Assembly: GCF_013166655.1 (NCBI RefSeq)
Contig: NZ_JABKCA010000004.1
Coordinates: forward strand, 1 to 64,000
Direction: 5' to 3'
Source: Lentimicrobium sp. L6
Lineage (GTDB): Bacteria; Bacteroidota; Bacteroidia; Bacteroidales; UBA12170
DNA: 64,000 nt
The number at the start of each line of letters is the position of its first letter. The first letter of the stretch is position 1. A program made the position numbers and the translations under genes. The notes beneath the pieces were generated by a model. That model saw only the letters and a list, made by a program, of their open reading frames with translations, was not told the origin of the DNA and did not search any database. Shown piece after piece: positions 61,573 through 64,000 of the stretch.

Positions 61573-62402
61573 TGGCATATATCGAAGTGAATTTTAGCAT
61601 TGAGCCTATGGTTCCTGCTGCCGAGATTTTGGTGGCAGAATTGAGTGAAATAGGTTTTGAAAGTTTCGTGGAGGAGGAGGCTAATCTAAAGGCTTATATC
61701 CAAGAAAATCAGTTTGACGAGAAATTAGTAGACGAGTTATTTAGTATGAATAATCCCGAATTTAAGGTTTCTTATCAAGTTCAAAAAATTGAAGACCAAA
61801 ATTGGAATGCAAAATGGGAAAGTGAGTATGAACCTGTACTCATCGATAACAGATGTTATATCCGAGCGCCATTTCACCCTTCTATGCCCAATGTGGAATT
61901 TGAAATAGAGATATTGCCTCAGATGTCATTTGGAACTGCCCACCACGAAACCACTCATCAAATGATTCAATTATTGATGGATGAAGATGTGGAAGGTAAA
62001 TCCGTTTTGGATATGGGATGTGGTACTGCAGTATTGGCCATTTTAGCAGCCATGAAAAATGCAGAAACCGTTCATGCCATTGATAATGACGAGTGGGCTT
62101 ATCGCAATGCCTACGATAATGTAAGGAAGAATAACTTTCCGAATATTATTGTGGAACAAGGCGATGCCACTATTTTAAAAAATCAAAACTACCAATTGAT
62201 AATTGCAAATATTAATAAAAACATCCTCCTCAACGATATGCATGCCTATGCTGCTGTTCTTGAAAAAGGAGGAAAGATTTTCTTTAGTGGATTCTATGAG
62301 AATGATTTGGAAGACATCACAAAAAAGGCCAATAGTTTGGGCTTAGAATATGTCAGACATATTTCGAAAAACAATTGGGTTGCTGCCGTTTTTATTAGGT
62401 AA
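61572..62402 (+). CDS. prmA: Ribosomal protein L11 methyltransferase
   Basis: 276 residues. The N-terminal substrate-binding domain precedes a Rossmann methyltransferase: motif I LDMGCGTAVLAI, acidic AIDNDEWA and the post-motif LIIANINKNIL. SFGTAHHETT is the PrmA-specific loop. It methylates L11 lysines with SAM. Coupled to tpiA by an ATG/TAA overlap. Confidence 0.92.
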   Translation: MAYIEVNFSIEPMVPAAEILVAELSEIGFESFVEEEANLKAYIQENQFDEKLVDELFSMNNPEFKVSYQVQKIEDQNWNAKWESEYEPVLIDNRCYIRAPFHPSMPNVEFEIEILPQMSFGTAHHETTHQMIQLLMDEDVEGKSVLDMGCGTAVLAILAAMKNAETVHAIDNDEWAYRNAYDNVRKNNFPNIIVEQGDATILKNQNYQLIIANINKNILLNDMHAYAAVLEKGGKIFFSGFYENDLEDITKKANSLGLEYVRHISKNNWVAAVFIR

Positions 62403-62424
62403 TAAAGTAACAATTAGATATTTA

Positions 62425-62462
62425 AAACCGTCAGATGATATATAATCACTGATGGTTTTTTT
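62425..62462 (+). terminator. Terminator after prmA
   Basis: AAACCGTCAG and CTGATGGTTT pair with minor mismatches over a long stem, followed by seven T. Confidence 0.7.
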
Positions 62463-62581
62463 GTGGATGGCTGTTTCTTTTATTAACAATATTCATTATT
62501 TCATATCTTTTTTTGTGAACAAAATAGCAGCTGTATAATGCCTGATTGTATTATCTTTGTTTAATTCCCAATAATGTACCT

Positions 62582-64000
62582 ATGACTATGGATATTAGAT
62601 ATTTTAGTAGATTTTATATTGCCTTTGTGTTGATATTGATTAGTTCTTTTGGATATGCCCAAAAAAATGCCAAAACAATGCCTTATTCTAGTGAAGAATA
62701 TTTTTCAGCATTAGATGAGCTTTTTTCTTCTAAGTCTATCCAAGATAAAGACAAAAAAGGCGTAAAAGTTTTGATGAAAGATTTGGAAGAAAAATGGGAA
62801 ATGGGCTATTTCTCTAATGATATAAAAGAAAAGATTTATATCACATCAAACTTGATGTTAGAGAATAAAATGAGAGCTGTTCCATTTTTTAGAGATTACT
62901 ATATCACATTAATCGCTCTAATCGATAATCAATTACCTGATACAAAAGTAAAGAAATGGATGTCTAGTGCAGACTTGGTTTTAAAGAAGAAGAAAAATAG
63001 GGATTTTACTACCTATTTGGTTAATTCTTTGGCTTTGTTTGAAGATAATTATATCTTCTCCAATAGAATTATAAAATGGAAAGTAGGAGATGATTGGGAT
63101 TTGAAAGTAGATTCTACGGTACGTTATGTTTTTTCTAATACTGATTTAGTCTGTTATACCAAAAAAGACAGTTCTAATGTTTATGGAACTTCTGGAGTGT
63201 ATCATGTATTTGAAAATCATTGGGATGGAGAAGGTGGAAGAATTGATTGGCAGAGAGCAGATTTAGATAAGAATGAAATTTATGCCAATTTGAAGCATTA
63301 CCAAATAGAAATGAAGATGTCTAAATTTGAGGCTGATTCGGTCGAGTTTTTTAATTATCGTTATTTTGACGTCCCTCTTTTAGGTGAACTGGAAGAACAA
63401 GTATTGGCTAGTAGTCGAGGAGAAAAAGCACTTTTCCCAGCTTTTACATCCTATACTAAACAATGGAAAATACCAGAGATATTTCAAGATATTGATTTCT
63501 CAGGTGGATTTAAAGTTGAAGGTGCACGATTAATTGGTATTGGAGATGCACAAGACCCTGTGATTCTTACATTTAAAAGAAATGGAAAGAAATTTGTTTC
63601 TCTGAGTTCCAATAGTTTCTCAATTAGTATCGACAAAATACGATCACAAAACTCTAGTGTGACTATCCATTATCGGCAGGATAGTATTTATCATAGTGGA
63701 TTAAGAATGAATTATTCTGATAAAACTCGTGAATTATCCCTAATTAGAGATGAACGAGGCGTAAGGGCAGATCCATTCTTTAATACCTTTCATCAATTGG
63801 ATATGTTTGTGGAAGCAGCTTATTGGAAACTGGATGAGGATATCATGGATTTTGATATGATTAAAGGAATGAATAAACGTCCCGCTTTTTTCACTTCTAA
63901 TAATAGATATTCTCTGCAGCATTTTGAAGAGTTGATGGGTATGGATGCTCAACACCCTCTAAGCCTATTAAATAAATACATAAAGGAAACTGGTACCAAT
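62582..64000 (+). CDS. Large exported protein, cut by the window end
   Basis: An open frame of 473 codons without a stop that runs off the window. It starts at the ATG at 62582 (MTMDIRYFSRFYIAFVLIL) with a signal peptide ending near FGYAQ. The mature part begins YSSEEYFSALDELFSSK, helical at first, followed by beta-rich segments with FENHWDGEGGRIDWQRADLD and SGGFKVEGARLIGIGDAQDP. No family recognised. The size suggests a protein of well over 500 residues. Confidence 0.75.
   Translation, partial: MTMDIRYFSRFYIAFVLILISSFGYAQKNAKTMPYSSEEYFSALDELFSSKSIQDKDKKGVKVLMKDLEEKWEMGYFSNDIKEKIYITSNLMLENKMRAVPFFRDYYITLIALIDNQLPDTKVKKWMSSADLVLKKKKNRDFTTYLVNSLALFEDNYIFSNRIIKWKVGDDWDLKVDSTVRYVFSNTDLVCYTKKDSSNVYGTSGVYHVFENHWDGEGGRIDWQRADLDKNEIYANLKHYQIEMKMSKFEADSVEFFNYRYFDVPLLGELEEQVLASSRGEKALFPAFTSYTKQWKIPEIFQDIDFSGGFKVEGARLIGIGDAQDPVILTFKRNGKKFVSLSSNSFSISIDKIRSQNSSVTIHYRQDSIYHSGLRMNYSDKTRELSLIRDERGVRADPFFNTFHQLDMFVEAAYWKLDEDIMDFDMIKGMNKRPAFFTSNNRYSLQHFEELMGMDAQHPLSLLNKYIKETGTN

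Overview
The window looks like chromosomal DNA from an AT-rich member of the Bacteroidota. The evidence is: Bacteroidota-type promoters (TAnnTTTG at -7), almost no Shine-Dalgarno sequences, a subtilase with a type IX secretion C-terminal domain, a PID-CTERM-like surface protein, a DUF4492-cydAB operon, a LruC-domain lipoprotein, a zinc-free type B L31 and a compact SRP RNA. Nitrate/nitrite respiration together with cytochrome bd suggests a facultative anaerobe or microaerobe. I cannot place it to genus.

Layout. 0-4 kb: a secreted subtilase and a small C-terminally anchored surface protein. 4.5-11 kb (+): porin, nrfH, nrfA, a CcsBA/NrfI-type cytochrome c synthase and a NrfJ-like protein, for nitrite ammonification. 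11-18 kb (-): an accessory block with a decayed napD copy, a three-gene operon (Rnl2-type RNA ligase, UPF0158 protein, Cys-cluster protein), a hypothetical protein, two repeat elements and a LruC lipoprotein. 18.2-24.8 kb (-): napA-G-H-B-L-D without napC. 25-28.1 kb (-): DUF4492-cydA-cydB and a 35-codon CydX-like microprotein. 28.3-42.6 kb: mixed genes (sugar kinase/RapZ-C pair, SRP RNA, RseC, acyl-CoA reductase, L31, GlmU-like, Lon, ComEC, peptidase C26-like, thioesterase, glycosyltransferase). 43-53.4 kb (+): an eight-gene leucine/isovalerate catabolic operon. 53.4-64 kb: RNA helicase, DUF2147 protein, a large Asp-box repeat protein, tpiA, prmA and a secreted protein cut by the window end.

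How it fits together. NapA/B reduce nitrate to nitrite in the periplasm with electrons probably delivered by NapGH. NrfH/NrfA take nitrite to ammonium. The CcsBA protein would attach haem, including the CxxCK haem of NrfA. The porin may let substrates in, and cytochrome bd next door gives an oxygen-respiring branch from the same quinol pool. The gene orders nrfH-A-I-J and napA-G-H-B-(F)-L-D are those known from Wolinella and other Campylobacterota, suggesting a transferred or anciently shared ammonification island. In the catabolic operon, acyl-CoA dehydrogenase, methylcrotonyl-CoA carboxylase, methylglutaconyl-CoA hydratase, an HMG-CoA-lyase-like enzyme, a 3-oxoacid CoA-transferase and acetyl-CoA synthetase could convert isovaleryl-CoA to acetyl-CoA units.

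Most notable items: the CydX-like microprotein, the napC-less nap cluster with a lipoprotein NapB, the napD relic that together with intact napD brackets about 7 kb of accessory DNA, the Rnl2/UPF0158/Cys-cluster operon, a palindromic operator at the cytochrome bd promoter, and several uncatalogued small repeats.
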